Positions 5,354 through 14,138 are shown, counted from the stretch's first letter. The stretch is 64,000 nucleotides of DNA from Paenibacillus sp. JJ-100 (GCF_948329825.1 NZ_CAOJCM010000001.1:372001-436000); one strand, 5' to 3'. Notes: a model not told the origin generated them from the sequence alone. Numbers and translations are program-made.

Positions 5354-8300
5354 GTGATAATTACTGGTGAAAAGGTAGATTACTGGACGAAATTTTTCTA
5401 TGACAAAGAAGAGTATTTAATAAGGAGCCTTAAAGAAGTATCAAGTGTTGAAGTTGAGACCATTTTTAATTTGCAGAAAAATGACTTAATGTGGAGATGT
5501 CAGTGGGAAGAGTTATTGAATCGCTCAATGGAAGACTCCTTTTATAAACCACCTTTTTTTTCGGGATTCGTTGAACGTTTCTTTTTACTGGCTTTTGATT
5601 TATTGGAAAAGCAGGCGACACTTCGTAATGTAGATTTACATATAAATGTTGCTGTTTTCAAAAGTGCACTGCCGTCTTTGTTCGAGAGAATCATGGGTTG
5701 TAGTTATAAAACTCTGATTTTGGAAATGAATGTATTAAGGGATCAAGGGCTACTACACGGAGAAAATGAAGAAGAAAGGTATCAGTACTTTGAAGGTCTG
5801 CTGCGTGATAAAGGGTTTTTAAACCAATTGGCGTTTGAATACCCTGTGTTAATTCGTTCATTGCTTCGTACAACTGAAAAATGGGCAGTTCATATTAGTG
5901 AAGTGTTAAATAGGTTTGAGGATGACTATTCGAGGATTGTTTCACATATGCCTGAGGTCGAGCAGTTCGGCAAGCTTGTTCGACTTCATATTGGTGCAGG
6001 GGACACTCATGCTGGACGAAGTGTGACGATTTTAGAGTTTACGACGGGGGCTAAATTGGTTTATAAACCCCGTTCATTAAAGGTTGATGATGGTTACTAT
6101 CGAATATTGTCGCAGATGATAGAGTTTGGTGTTCCACATATTAAAATGATAGAAATTATAGATTGTGAAAGTTACGGCTGGACAGAGTTTATAGATTTCT
6201 CTGAGTGTATCTCAATGGATCAAGTTAACAAATTCTATCATAATATGGGGGTCCAATTAGCAATCATGTATATGTTTAATGCTACAGACTTCCATTACGA
6301 GAATATTATTGCACATGGATCTAGCCCTGTTGTCATTGATCTAGAATCCCTGTTTCACCGTTCTATAAGTATTGAAATATATGAAAACAATGCAAAAGGT
6401 CGTGCCTGTGAAATGCTGGCAAGTTCTGTCATGTCTTCTGGCATGTTACCACAGTATATGTTCGAAACGAAAACATTCTCAGGTTTAGACGTTAGCGGTA
6501 TTTTTGGATACGGCGGAAAAGAAATACCTGATGTTATGCGTGTCGCTCACAAAGGAACGGACCGAATGAGGTTAGAAAGAGGGATGGCTAAAGTAGGAGG
6601 AAGTAATAATCTTCCACGTTATAATGATGAAGTTATCGATAGTTATCGATATGTCAATGAAATTGAACAAGGTTTTTCTCAAGCTTACAAGATCATAATG
6701 GGGAACAAGAACAAACTGAAAGAAATGATTCGGGAGTTTGATTACGTTAGAGTTAGAATGATTGTGCGAAGTACTGAATCGTATGGTGAATTAATGCGTA
6801 CACTCTATCATCCTGACTTATTGCGAGATGAATTAGATCGCAAAGTTGTTGTACATCGATTATGGTTGAAATGCCTAGCTGATCCTAAGCAACTAATATT
6901 AGTTCCTCACGAGATGCGCGATATTGAAGACGGGGATATCCCTATCTTTTATACCAGTCCGTCTGAAATAGATGTTTGGGCATCAAATGGTGAACGAATT
7001 CCTCAGTTATTCGAACAATCAGGGATAGATGTTGTAATAAACAAAATCGAAAGAATGGACGAGAAGGATCTAAGGGATCAGTTACAATTATTACATATGT
7101 CTGTCTTGGCGTCTAAGCCTGACCTTTACTCTTATCGTATTCCTGAACTTCGATTAAATGATTCAATCGATGCGTTAGACTCTAACTGGAAAGCAGAGTA
7201 TGTTCGATTAGCTACTTCCATTGGAGAAAGTCTAGTTCAATCCGCAGTTGTATCTTCGAATACTGCAGTTTGCGATATAACATGGATTGGTTTAGTTTCC
7301 AGTCATGAGGAGAGGAATCTCAGGCTATCTCCAGTAGGATATGACCTATACAGTGGAAATAGTGGAATTGCTTTGTTCTTAGGCTATCTATCTGAACTGA
7401 CTGCAAATAACCAATACAAATGTATGGCTCGAAGAGCATTGCAACCGTTGCTAGAAATCATGAGAGATAAGGGTAGATCAAGTAAAGTATCGTTAAGCGT
7501 TGGAGCGTTTGAAAATGGCAACATTGGTGGTGGCCTATTTGTTGCCTATCAGTTATCACGCTTATGGAATGATGAACAGTTACTACAAATGGTTAAGGAA
7601 TACCTTCCTTATTATAGTCAACTCGTTAATAAGGACACTGAATTCGATTATATAAGTGGTGCAGCTGGAGCTATTGATATACTCCTGCATATATATCACG
7701 GAACGGGCTGGACAGATGCGTTGCAAGGCGCCGAGAAATGCGCGGAGCATGTGCTTCAGAATGCTCAAACACTGCCAGATGGCAGCATAGCTTGGTTGAC
7801 GAAAACGCATGATGAGCCCTTTGTGGGGTATTCTCATGGTGTTTCTGGAATTATTGCTCCATTATCGGCGTTATATAGGGTAACTCAGCGTGCTGCGTAC
7901 ATTGAATATATCGAAAAAGGATTAAAGTATGAGCGCGCAAACTATCATGCCGAATTAAAAAATTGGATAACTCTTAACGATACACCAAAGGTGACATGGT
8001 GTCATGGAGCACCGGGCGTATTGTTATCTCGACTCCGCTTGGTGGAAAATGGATATTGGGATGATCATATAGATCAAGAGATTAATAATGCTCTTGAAAC
8101 AACTATACAATTAGGGTTTGGGACAGATCCTGTTTATTGTCACGGTGATTTTGGACAATTGGAAATATTACTTTATGCTAATAAAATTCTTGATCGGTTA
8201 GATATTCGTGATACTATCAATGTAGTCAGAGCACATCTGCTTAGATTTTTAAAAGATCAACCATGGACTACCACGGGTGTCCATCGTACTTTTGATATCA

Positions 8301-8422
8301 AAGGACTAATGGCTGGTTTGACGGGGACTGGATTTGGTCTATTAAAGCAGGCATTTCCGAATAAAGTTCCTAACGTTTTGAATTTGGAGAATGATAAATT
8401 CTTCTCTTCCACTTATGGATAA
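5354..8422 (+). CDS. lanM: Class II lanthionine synthetase LanM
   Basis: About 1022 residues, the normal LanM size. I take the GTG at 5354, which follows GAAAGGG; the frame-opening TTG at 5333 has no site. The N-terminal dehydratase half has kinase-like motifs: LVYKPRSLK, then NATDFHYEN (Asp312, His314, Asn317), then VVIDLES (Asp329, Glu331). They phosphorylate and eliminate Ser/Thr hydroxyls. The C-terminal LanC-like cyclase keeps all zinc ligands: Cys883 (WCHG), Cys929 and His930 (CHGDFG), plus the SHGVSG motif (His828). Both activities therefore look intact. It modifies the precursor encoded 275 bp upstream. The codon content is distinctly AT-rich compared with the flanking chromosome. Confidence 0.95.
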   Translation: MIITGEKVDYWTKFFYDKEEYLIRSLKEVSSVEVETIFNLQKNDLMWRCQWEELLNRSMEDSFYKPPFFSGFVERFFLLAFDLLEKQATLRNVDLHINVAVFKSALPSLFERIMGCSYKTLILEMNVLRDQGLLHGENEEERYQYFEGLLRDKGFLNQLAFEYPVLIRSLLRTTEKWAVHISEVLNRFEDDYSRIVSHMPEVEQFGKLVRLHIGAGDTHAGRSVTILEFTTGAKLVYKPRSLKVDDGYYRILSQMIEFGVPHIKMIEIIDCESYGWTEFIDFSECISMDQVNKFYHNMGVQLAIMYMFNATDFHYENIIAHGSSPVVIDLESLFHRSISIEIYENNAKGRACEMLASSVMSSGMLPQYMFETKTFSGLDVSGIFGYGGKEIPDVMRVAHKGTDRMRLERGMAKVGGSNNLPRYNDEVIDSYRYVNEIEQGFSQAYKIIMGNKNKLKEMIREFDYVRVRMIVRSTESYGELMRTLYHPDLLRDELDRKVVVHRLWLKCLADPKQLILVPHEMRDIEDGDIPIFYTSPSEIDVWASNGERIPQLFEQSGIDVVINKIERMDEKDLRDQLQLLHMSVLASKPDLYSYRIPELRLNDSIDALDSNWKAEYVRLATSIGESLVQSAVVSSNTAVCDITWIGLVSSHEERNLRLSPVGYDLYSGNSGIALFLGYLSELTANNQYKCMARRALQPLLEIMRDKGRSSKVSLSVGAFENGNIGGGLFVAYQLSRLWNDEQLLQMVKEYLPYYSQLVNKDTEFDYISGAAGAIDILLHIYHGTGWTDALQGAEKCAEHVLQNAQTLPDGSIAWLTKTHDEPFVGYSHGVSGIIAPLSALYRVTQRAAYIEYIEKGLKYERANYHAELKNWITLNDTPKVTWCHGAPGVLLSRLRLVENGYWDDHIDQEINNALETTIQLGFGTDPVYCHGDFGQLEILLYANKILDRLDIRDTINVVRAHLLRFLKDQPWTTTGVHRTFDIKGLMAGLTGTGFGLLKQAFPNKVPNVLNLENDKFFSSTYG

Positions 8423-8462
8423 ATTGTGTAATCTTAAATCTAAGTATAAGGGAGAGAATGTA

Positions 8463-8900
8463 ATGGCTCGTCGGCGTGTACCATATGTTGCGCAGATGCA
8501 TCAGTCGGAGTGTGGACTTTGTTGCCTTGCTATGATATCAGCGTACTATCAGAAGGAAGTTTCATTATATAGTTTACGTGAACGGGCGGACTTTGGACCG
8601 GATGGTCTAACGTTATTGCAATTAAAGAAAATTGCGGAGAGTCTGGGCTTTGATGTTAAAGGTTACCGCATTGAGAGTATTAATCAATTTAAGCAGGTTA
8701 CTCTACCAGCAATTTTACATTGGAAGCAAGAGCATTTTGTGGTTCTTGAAAAGATAGATAGGAATTATGCTCTTATTGTTGACCCACCCTTCGGGAGGAT
8801 TAGGCTGTCATTAAAGAACTTCAGCGAGAAATTTACTGGATTTTTGATGACAGTGAGTTTAACAGAACAATTTGGCGCAGAGAAGAGTCATAATATTTAG
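8463..8900 (+). CDS. Stand-alone C39 bacteriocin-processing peptidase (LanT protease domain only)
   Basis: 145 residues from the ATG at 8463 after AAGGGAGAG. VAQMHQSECGLCCLAMI carries the catalytic Cys17, HWKQEHFVVL gives His91 and IVDPPFG gives Asp107, the full C39 triad; Gln11 fits the oxyanion position. The protein ends where a LanT would enter its first membrane helix. No transmembrane or ATPase part exists, and no remnant is visible downstream. It should cut the precursor after GG, but in the cytoplasm unless coupled to another exporter. Either LanT lost its transporter or this is a genuine single-domain form. It starts 41 bases after lanM, probably one transcript. Confidence 0.9.
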   Translation: MARRRVPYVAQMHQSECGLCCLAMISAYYQKEVSLYSLRERADFGPDGLTLLQLKKIAESLGFDVKGYRIESINQFKQVTLPAILHWKQEHFVVLEKIDRNYALIVDPPFGRIRLSLKNFSEKFTGFLMTVSLTEQFGAEKSHNI

Positions 8901-9062
8901 TTAGTTTGTTCCCGCTGACGTACGAAGTAAAGTAATCTAGTTACAGTGATAATAGCAAAATGACTTTTACTGATTCTATAGAGGAAAGCTATAAAGTGTT
9001 ATATGAGTTATTGACGATAGTTACTACAGATTTGTGTCAAAGGACAAGAAAAGGGTCCATTG

Positions 9063-9087
9063 AAAGTCGCTATTCAGCGGCTTTTTT
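9063..9087 (+). terminator. Terminator downstream of the lanthipeptide genes
   Basis: AAAGTCGC/GCGGCTTT stem (one GU) with loop TATTCA and a T-run. It is the first strong terminator after the C39 gene. Confidence 0.75.
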
Positions 9088-9282
9088 GCATTATCGGTAC
9101 AAGTTTTTATACCGAGCCAGAGACAAGAACATGACCGATTACCGATTATATAAGCACCTAACTATGTTTCCAAGCTTCTTATTTCCAATTTAACATGCAA
9201 TGGGCTATTTATGTTCAGTGTAAGATACTGGTCACCGCATTGAAGGTGGTCTAAAAAAAAATATCATTTCTGCCCGACAATA

Positions 9283-9542
9283 AGTCCTAGGGGTAATAAG
9301 ATTGCATCTGTTTACAAACATACGGCTACCGTAACGAATAACACGGACGCGACAGTAACCCTGTCGTATTCAAGTGAAATTAGTACGACAGCGCAAGCAG
9401 GCATCGTACATGGCAAAGAAAATGATCGCTTCGATCCTAAAGGCTAAAGGCAATAGGCACTCGTGCAGAATCGCTCCAGATCATTTTGAACGCACTGAGT
9501 CTTGATCCCAAGGTGAAGTCGTTGTTGGATTCACTAAGTTAA
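9283..9542 (+). pseudogene. Remnant of an S-layer-homology (SLH) protein, frameshifted
   Basis: In the frame of 9295, KIASVYKHTATVTNNTDATV leads to AGIVHGKENDRFDPKG, the classic end of an SLH repeat, and then a stop at 9445. In the frame of 9450 the sequence resumes as AIGTRAESLQIILNALSLD and ends KSLLDSLS with TAA at 9540. TRAE plus a final short LDSL is how Paenibacillus SLH domains and SLH-bearing proteins end. So this is the 3' tail of a surface protein gene, broken by a frameshift and lacking its 5' part. Confidence 0.6.
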
Positions 9543-9652
9543 TGGATTGCAGTACTTCATACTCCGTCTGAATAGATCGGAAATGAAATGGCAAAAACCT
9601 AGTCAGGACAAAGCTTCCACGGTTTTAATAGGACCACGTCGGACAGCCATTT

Positions 9653-9694
9653 CATCGCTGGCGGCGATGAGGTCAGGGGTTCTATTTCCTTAGG
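9653..9694 (+). repeat. Direct repeat copy 2: decayed tRNA-Ala 3' half (att-like)
   Basis: CATCGCTGGCGGCGATGAGG then TCAGGGGTTC matches copy 1 with one change in the anticodon loop. Beyond this the T-arm is corrupted (TATTTCCT instead of GATCCCCCT), although TAGG is kept. Copies have the same orientation and lie about 5.6 kb apart. It looks like an older, no longer functional attachment scar. Confidence 0.65.
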
Positions 9695-9835
9695 ACAAAA
9701 AAAGAAGAGATGCCGTTTTTCGTTGAATCAATTGTTTTTGATGTCACAGAAGAAAAATTTGTTGTGGCTAACAACGAATGTAGGCAATTGACGCATGTGG
9801 AATTCTTATATGATGATATGGGCGAGGGTTATGTT

Positions 9836-10798
9836 ATGCCAAAAAATGATAATATGTTAACCATTCTATGGATGTTGAATTCGGGAGGGAAATGGACTGC
9901 AAAACAAATATCCGAAAAGTTAGAAGTAAATATAAGAACAGTTTATCGCTACATTGATGCACTATGTTCTAGTGGAGTGCCTATCATATCCGATTCAGGT
10001 CATCATGGTGGCTATAGCCTGCTGAATCAATTTATCAGAGCACCACTGCTATTTGATATGGAAGAAAAAAAGACACTCCTTCATGCAACTGTTTTTGCAA
10101 AAGAAGCTGGGTACCCATTGAGTGAGACATTAGACAATGCGGCATCCAAGTTGAAAATGTATTCGAATCAGGAACAGGAAAGCACACTTAATCACCATCT
10201 GGCTGGATTTGAAGTGATTAGCCGTCTGGTCACCCCTTCGAGTCAGCTCGTATTAGCAGAATTGGAGCATGCTGTAGAAAAGGAAATCTCTGTAGAGATT
10301 GATTATCGCACAAACCATGAAGAGAGACCTAAGAACAGGACGATAGATCCGTATGGGATCGTTTACTGGAACAATAAATGGTATACGGTTGCACATTGCC
10401 ACCTAAGGAATGAAATACGAAGTTTTCGGGTAGATCGGATTTTACTAATCAAGCGTACTCAAATGATATTTAAGCGTCCTGAAGCTTTCTCTAGCCGTGA
10501 ATTTTTTATGAAAAACCTGTTACCTGATCTTGTAGGGAAGGAAGGGTTAGTTTCTTTAAAGATTGAAGGTAGGCCAGAGGCTTTAGATGAACTAAGCATG
10601 CACTGGTTTTTAGGGCATCATCTGCAAGAGCGAACATCGAATCAAGCTATCTTTTCATTCGAAGAAAAATCAATACATACTTCTGTTCCTTATTTTCTCC
10701 TATCCTATGGTAAATCCATTCGAATAATCGAACCCCAGAGTGTGAAAGACAAACTTGTTGCTATTGCATCAGAGTTAATGGAATATTATCAACATTAA
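9836..10798 (+). CDS. YafY-type HTH/WYL-domain transcriptional regulator
   Basis: 320 residues from the ATG at 9836 (GCGAGGG site). The N-terminal winged HTH is typical: MLTILWMLNSGGKWTAKQIS then NIRTVYRYIDAL..GVPI, followed by GGYSL. The C-terminal half is a WYL domain (VYWNNKWYTVAHCHLR..RSFRVDRI), which binds small ligands or nucleotides and controls DNA binding. The frame extends to 9710 but those residues have no site and abut the att-like repeat. A perfect terminator follows. It may regulate the next PfpI-type gene; in other genomes such pairs are frequent. Confidence 0.85.
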   Translation: MPKNDNMLTILWMLNSGGKWTAKQISEKLEVNIRTVYRYIDALCSSGVPIISDSGHHGGYSLLNQFIRAPLLFDMEEKKTLLHATVFAKEAGYPLSETLDNAASKLKMYSNQEQESTLNHHLAGFEVISRLVTPSSQLVLAELEHAVEKEISVEIDYRTNHEERPKNRTIDPYGIVYWNNKWYTVAHCHLRNEIRSFRVDRILLIKRTQMIFKRPEAFSSREFFMKNLLPDLVGKEGLVSLKIEGRPEALDELSMHWFLGHHLQERTSNQAIFSFEEKSIHTSVPYFLLSYGKSIRIIEPQSVKDKLVAIASELMEYYQH

Positions 10799-10799
10799 T

Positions 10800-10835
10800 A
10801 GCTTCACTGACAGCAGATGTCAGTGAAGCTGTTTT
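10800..10835 (+). terminator. Terminator of the WYL regulator
   Basis: AGCTTCACTGACA and TGTCAGTGAAGCT arms (13 perfect pairs), loop GCAGA, then GTTTT. Confidence 0.9.
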
Positions 10836-10905
10836 ATAATGAGGTAAGTCAGTGATTATCGATGGATTGTAGTCTTTGATAGATAAGTAAAGGGAGAAAT
10901 TCAAA

Positions 10906-11532
10906 ATGAACAATACAGTATATCTTTATGTTTTTGACAGCATGTCCGATTGGGAAATAGGTTATTTAACGGCCGAGCTAAACTCAGGAAGATACTTTAG
11001 AAAGGGTCTGGCTCCAGCACAAATCGTTACTGTTGGGATCGACAAGACGCCAGTAACTACAATGGGCGGATTGAAAATAATGCCTGACATTACAGTGGAT
11101 GAGTGCAACATTACAAGCGTAGATGCGCTGATTTTACCTGGAGGAAACACATGGACAGAGGCTGTTCACAGTCCCATATTACATATTGCAGACATGTGTT
11201 TACAGGAAGGGATCGTAGTTGGCGCAATCTGCGGCGCTTCCATAGGACTTGCTCAAGCAGGATTGTTAGATTCCCGCTTTCATACAAGCAATGATCTGTC
11301 CTACCTTAAAATGATTTGTCAGTCTTACACGGGCGAAAAATATTACAAGTTGGAATCTGCTGTTACTGATGGGAAATTGGTTACCGCATCTGGAGTAGCT
11401 CCACTAGAATTTTCTGTTTATGTTTTAAGAGCGCTAGACGTATTCACTCCAGAAACATTAGACGCATGGTATCATCTTAATAAAACGAATGAACCTAAGT
11501 ATTTCTACGAGTTAATGAATTCCATCCAATAG
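10906..11532 (+). CDS. DJ-1/PfpI family protein (type 1 glutamine-amidotransferase-like)
   Basis: 208 residues. LYVFDSMSDWEIGYLTAEL, GGLKIMPDITVDE, ALILPGG and VGAICGASIGLAQAG (nucleophile-elbow Cys) define the DJ-1/PfpI fold; the following HTSNDL is also typical. Family members include chaperones, glyoxalase III-like enzymes and proteases, so the reaction cannot be fixed. It is cytoplasmic, with no signal peptide. It lies just after the WYL regulator and before a second family member at 11769. Confidence 0.85.
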   Translation: MNNTVYLYVFDSMSDWEIGYLTAELNSGRYFRKGLAPAQIVTVGIDKTPVTTMGGLKIMPDITVDECNITSVDALILPGGNTWTEAVHSPILHIADMCLQEGIVVGAICGASIGLAQAGLLDSRFHTSNDLSYLKMICQSYTGEKYYKLESAVTDGKLVTASGVAPLEFSVYVLRALDVFTPETLDAWYHLNKTNEPKYFYELMNSIQ

Positions 11533-11544
11533 CAGATTAGGGTA

Positions 11545-11577
11545 AACGTCATCATATTATGTGATGGCGTTTTTTTG
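11545..11577 (+). terminator. Terminator of the first PfpI gene
   Basis: AACGTCATCA/TGATGGCGTT stem with one GU pair and a run of seven T. Confidence 0.85.
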
Positions 11578-11768
11578 TTTTGAATTGACCTCAGGGGAAC
11601 ACCCTGTTCTGTCCGCATTGAGGAAGTAAAGTAGAACCCGCCTTCAGCTTTGGGATCAAGGATCGGATAATTTAAAAATCTTGTAGTCATCTAAATCCTC
11701 AGACTATAATGGAGTAAATATTTGGAATTAGATCGAATGCTTTTATTTATTATGGGGAGTTGGAGATT

Positions 11769-12368
11769 ATGGAACAGGTACGGCGTGCAAGAAATGTAGC
11801 AGTATTTATTTTCGAACAAGTTGAACCTTTGGATTTTGCAGGACCATTCGAAGTCTTCATCTCAGGAAGTAACAGGGGGCAGGACTTCAATGTGTACACT
11901 GTGGCAGAAACGGAAAATGCGATCAAAGCATTGGGTGGGCTGAGCATCAATCCAGCTTATACGATCCATAATTGCCCTAATCCTGATATATTAGTGATCC
12001 CTGGAGGGTGGGGTTCAAGAACAGAAATGAACAATGAAACGATTACCAGTTGGATTCGAGAAGTATCCAATGAAGTAGAGATCATCCTGTCGGTCTGCAC
12101 TGGAGCCTTAATTTTAGCTAAAGCCCAATTATTAGATGGTTTAAAAGTAACAACAAATCGCTTGGCTGTTAAGGAATTAAAAGATGTTGTACCTGCTTCT
12201 ACCGAAATAATTGAAGATATTCGTTATGTGGATAATGGGAAAATGATCTTGTCCGCGGGCATATCAGCTGGTATGGATGCTGCGTTGTACGTTGTAGAAA
12301 GATTGCTAGGCGAAGATCGAGCTCGAAAAACGGCAGAACTAATGGAATATGATTGGAAGCAGGCCTGA
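11769..12368 (+). CDS. DJ-1/PfpI family protein, isonitrile-hydratase/regulator subtype
   Basis: 199 residues from the ATG at 11769, nine bases after GGGGAG. NVAVFIFEQVEPLDFAGPFE, DILVIPGG, EIILSVCTGALILAKAQLL and TTNRLAVKEL are signatures of the branch that includes isonitrile hydratases and the N-terminal domains of GlxA-type AraC regulators. Cys of SVCTGA is the expected nucleophile. A Tyr/Asn-rich end (GISAGMDAALYVVERL) completes the fold. No HTH follows, so it is an enzyme or ligand-binding protein. It is a distant paralogue of the protein encoded just upstream. Confidence 0.85.
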   Translation: MEQVRRARNVAVFIFEQVEPLDFAGPFEVFISGSNRGQDFNVYTVAETENAIKALGGLSINPAYTIHNCPNPDILVIPGGWGSRTEMNNETITSWIREVSNEVEIILSVCTGALILAKAQLLDGLKVTTNRLAVKELKDVVPASTEIIEDIRYVDNGKMILSAGISAGMDAALYVVERLLGEDRARKTAELMEYDWKQA

Positions 12369-12459
12369 AAAAAAGGAGGGGCTTGTAAGTAATGCACTTC
12401 ATTATCAACGGTGAGTAAAGAATAGTAGCATGTAATTTATACATATGGAGGTCATTCGT

Positions 12460-12666
12460 TTGAGCACACACTACTACTTCAGTTGGTTTAGTCATTTTTT
12501 TCCAGAGAAGCTGGTCCAATGGTTGCAGGGGGATATCAAAGACAGAAAATCACTTGTAATGATCAGTGGTGAACCGTCTGCTTACGAAGATGATCAAGTG
12601 AACTTTGATGATGTTACGGAATGGACATGGTTAACTCAGGCTTGTAAACGCTTCAGAAAATCGTAG
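12460..12666 (+). pseudogene. Truncated gene, 5' part only (peptidase-E-like protein suspected)
   Basis: 68 residues from the TTG at 12460, 8 bases after GGAGG. HYYFSWFSHFFPEKLVQWL, then IKDRKSLVMISGEPSAYEDD and WTWLTQA, read like the beginning of a cytoplasmic alpha/beta enzyme: strand, then glycine-containing loop. From memory it resembles the N-terminus of type 1 glutamine-amidotransferase-like (peptidase S51) proteins. The frame then changes character (CKRFRKS) and stops. A deletion seems to have removed the rest. Not recognised with certainty. Confidence 0.5.
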
Positions 12667-12757
12667 ACAAACAGATCAGATGGGTGATATATTGTTTCTG
12701 TAAGAAACAATATTATTTATAGTGAATACTAAAATGTGAAAAGGGATGGGATAACCT

Positions 12758-13570
12758 ATGAGCAACAGCATCGAAACAACGATCAAATCTTTTGATGGCA
12801 CACAGTTATACTTCAGTAAAAACCCAGTGGATCATGCGAAGGCAGCCGTAGTTATCGTACACGGATTAGCTGAGCATGCCAGCCGCTATGATTATTTAAC
12901 GGAGAAGCTGAACGATCGTGGATTCAATGTATATCGTTTTGACCATCGGGGTCATGCCAGATCCGAAGGACAGCGCACATTTTACAGTGACTTTCATCAT
13001 CTGATCGATGATGTGAACGTCGTAGTTGAGACGGCACTGCAGGAGAGCGGCGATATTCCGCTCTATATCATTGGACATAGTATGGGCGGATTTGCTTCTT
13101 CAGCATTTGGAACGAAATATCCGGGTAAAGTGAAAGGTATCATTTTATCGGGGGCGCTGACCCGCTTTAATACGAAGGTTGCAGGAGAACTTCCGATGGC
13201 TCTTCCTCCAGGTACGTATTTCCCGAATGAACTCGGCAGTGGCGTATGTAGTGTTCCTGAAGTTGTATCCGCTTACGCTAATGATCCGCTGGTAGAAAAA
13301 CAGATCTCTGTCGATCTATTTAACAGTCTGGGATACGGAGTGGAATGGCTCAAAGAACGTGCGAAGCAATTCGTTGATCCGGTGCTGGTATTACATGGAG
13401 CGGATGATGGACTAGTCAGCGAAAAGGATTCCCGTGATTTTTACGGCGATATCGCCTCAACGGATAAAACGCTGAAAATCTATGCACATCTCATGCATGA
13501 AATTTTTAATGAAACGGCTCGGGATGAAGTGATTGAAGAAGCCATTTCGTGGATTGAAAAACGAATCTGA
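12758..13570 (+). CDS. Alpha/beta hydrolase, monoacylglycerol-lipase-like
   Basis: 270 residues. VVIVHGLAEHASRYDYL is the oxyanion loop, YRFDHRGHARSEG a second signature, and GHSMGG the nucleophile elbow. LHGADDGLVS supplies Asp and HLMHEIFNE the catalytic His. Length and motif order are those of monoglyceride lipases/lysophospholipases of the Hydrolase_4 type. It has no signal peptide, so it acts in the cytoplasm. A MarR regulator starts 46 bases downstream and may control the pair. Confidence 0.88.
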   Translation: MSNSIETTIKSFDGTQLYFSKNPVDHAKAAVVIVHGLAEHASRYDYLTEKLNDRGFNVYRFDHRGHARSEGQRTFYSDFHHLIDDVNVVVETALQESGDIPLYIIGHSMGGFASSAFGTKYPGKVKGIILSGALTRFNTKVAGELPMALPPGTYFPNELGSGVCSVPEVVSAYANDPLVEKQISVDLFNSLGYGVEWLKERAKQFVDPVLVLHGADDGLVSEKDSRDFYGDIASTDKTLKIYAHLMHEIFNETARDEVIEEAISWIEKRI

Positions 13571-13616
13571 TTTCAGTAAAGTTATAGAGAGAATTCGAAG
13601 ACGAAAGGGATTTTAC

Positions 13617-14138
13617 ATGAAATTAGATTGGATGGGTGAACATCGAGAGCTTGTCGAAAAGATTATCAAGTACGGCAATGCTTATTCCAACACCTATAAG
13701 CTGCAACGAAGCTATGGAACGAATATGACGTTTTCCGCTTCTCAGATCCAGACACTGGAGTATATTTTGGAAGCAGAGGATCAGGAAGAGAAGATGTCCG
13801 AGATGGCTGCGCGTTTGGGCGTTAGCCGGAGTACATTTTCCAAAAACGTGAAAAATCTGACCGATAAAGGACTGCTTGAAAAATATCATTTAAGTGGTAA
13901 TCGCAAAGATATTTATGTTAAACCTTCGGCGAAAGGCCGTGAGGTATACACTCAGTATACCGCTTTTGTTCGTGAGCTTTGTTTTGATGATATTTTCAAA
14001 CTGGCAGATCAGATCACAGAAGCGGACAAAAAAAACTTCATTCGCATCATGGATCTGTTTGCAGATGTGCTTGTCTGGTATGGTGAAAAAGAACAAGAAC
14101 CACGCAAGCTCGTCAAAATTGAGCCAGGCAGTGAGTAG
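13617..14138 (+). CDS. MarR-family transcriptional regulator
   Basis: 173 residues from the ATG at 13617 after GAAAGGGA. The winged HTH is MSEMAARLGVSRSTFSKNVKNL then GLLEKYHLSGNRKDIYVKPS, where the wing arginine is in place. Helices on both sides provide dimerisation. It probably shares a transcript with the hydrolase upstream. The ligand is unknown. Confidence 0.85.
   Translation: MKLDWMGEHRELVEKIIKYGNAYSNTYKLQRSYGTNMTFSASQIQTLEYILEAEDQEEKMSEMAARLGVSRSTFSKNVKNLTDKGLLEKYHLSGNRKDIYVKPSAKGREVYTQYTAFVRELCFDDIFKLADQITEADKKNFIRIMDLFADVLVWYGEKEQEPRKLVKIEPGSE

Larger units (their letters stand above)
8901..9835. other. Decayed region between the C39 gene and the WYL regulator
   Basis: No intact gene. 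It holds a terminator (9063-9087), an SLH pseudogene (9283-9542), a 10-bp inverted repeat (ATGAAATGGC near 9583 and GCCATTTCAT near 9646), and the second tRNA-Ala-like repeat (9653-9694). The 77-residue frame at 8960-9193 is not convincing because it runs through the terminator. Confidence 0.6.

Noticed and set aside
8960..9193. 77-residue open frame after the C39 gene
   Set aside because: No ribosome-binding site, no recognisable sequence, and it runs through a rho-independent terminator.
8901..9290. Remains of the LanT membrane or ATPase domains
   Set aside because: I looked in all frames for a Walker A motif, signature motif and hydrophobic runs and saw none.
9710..9835. N-terminal extension of the WYL regulator
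   Set aside because: Residues before the ATG at 9836 are not part of the family and have poor initiation signals beside the att-like repeat.
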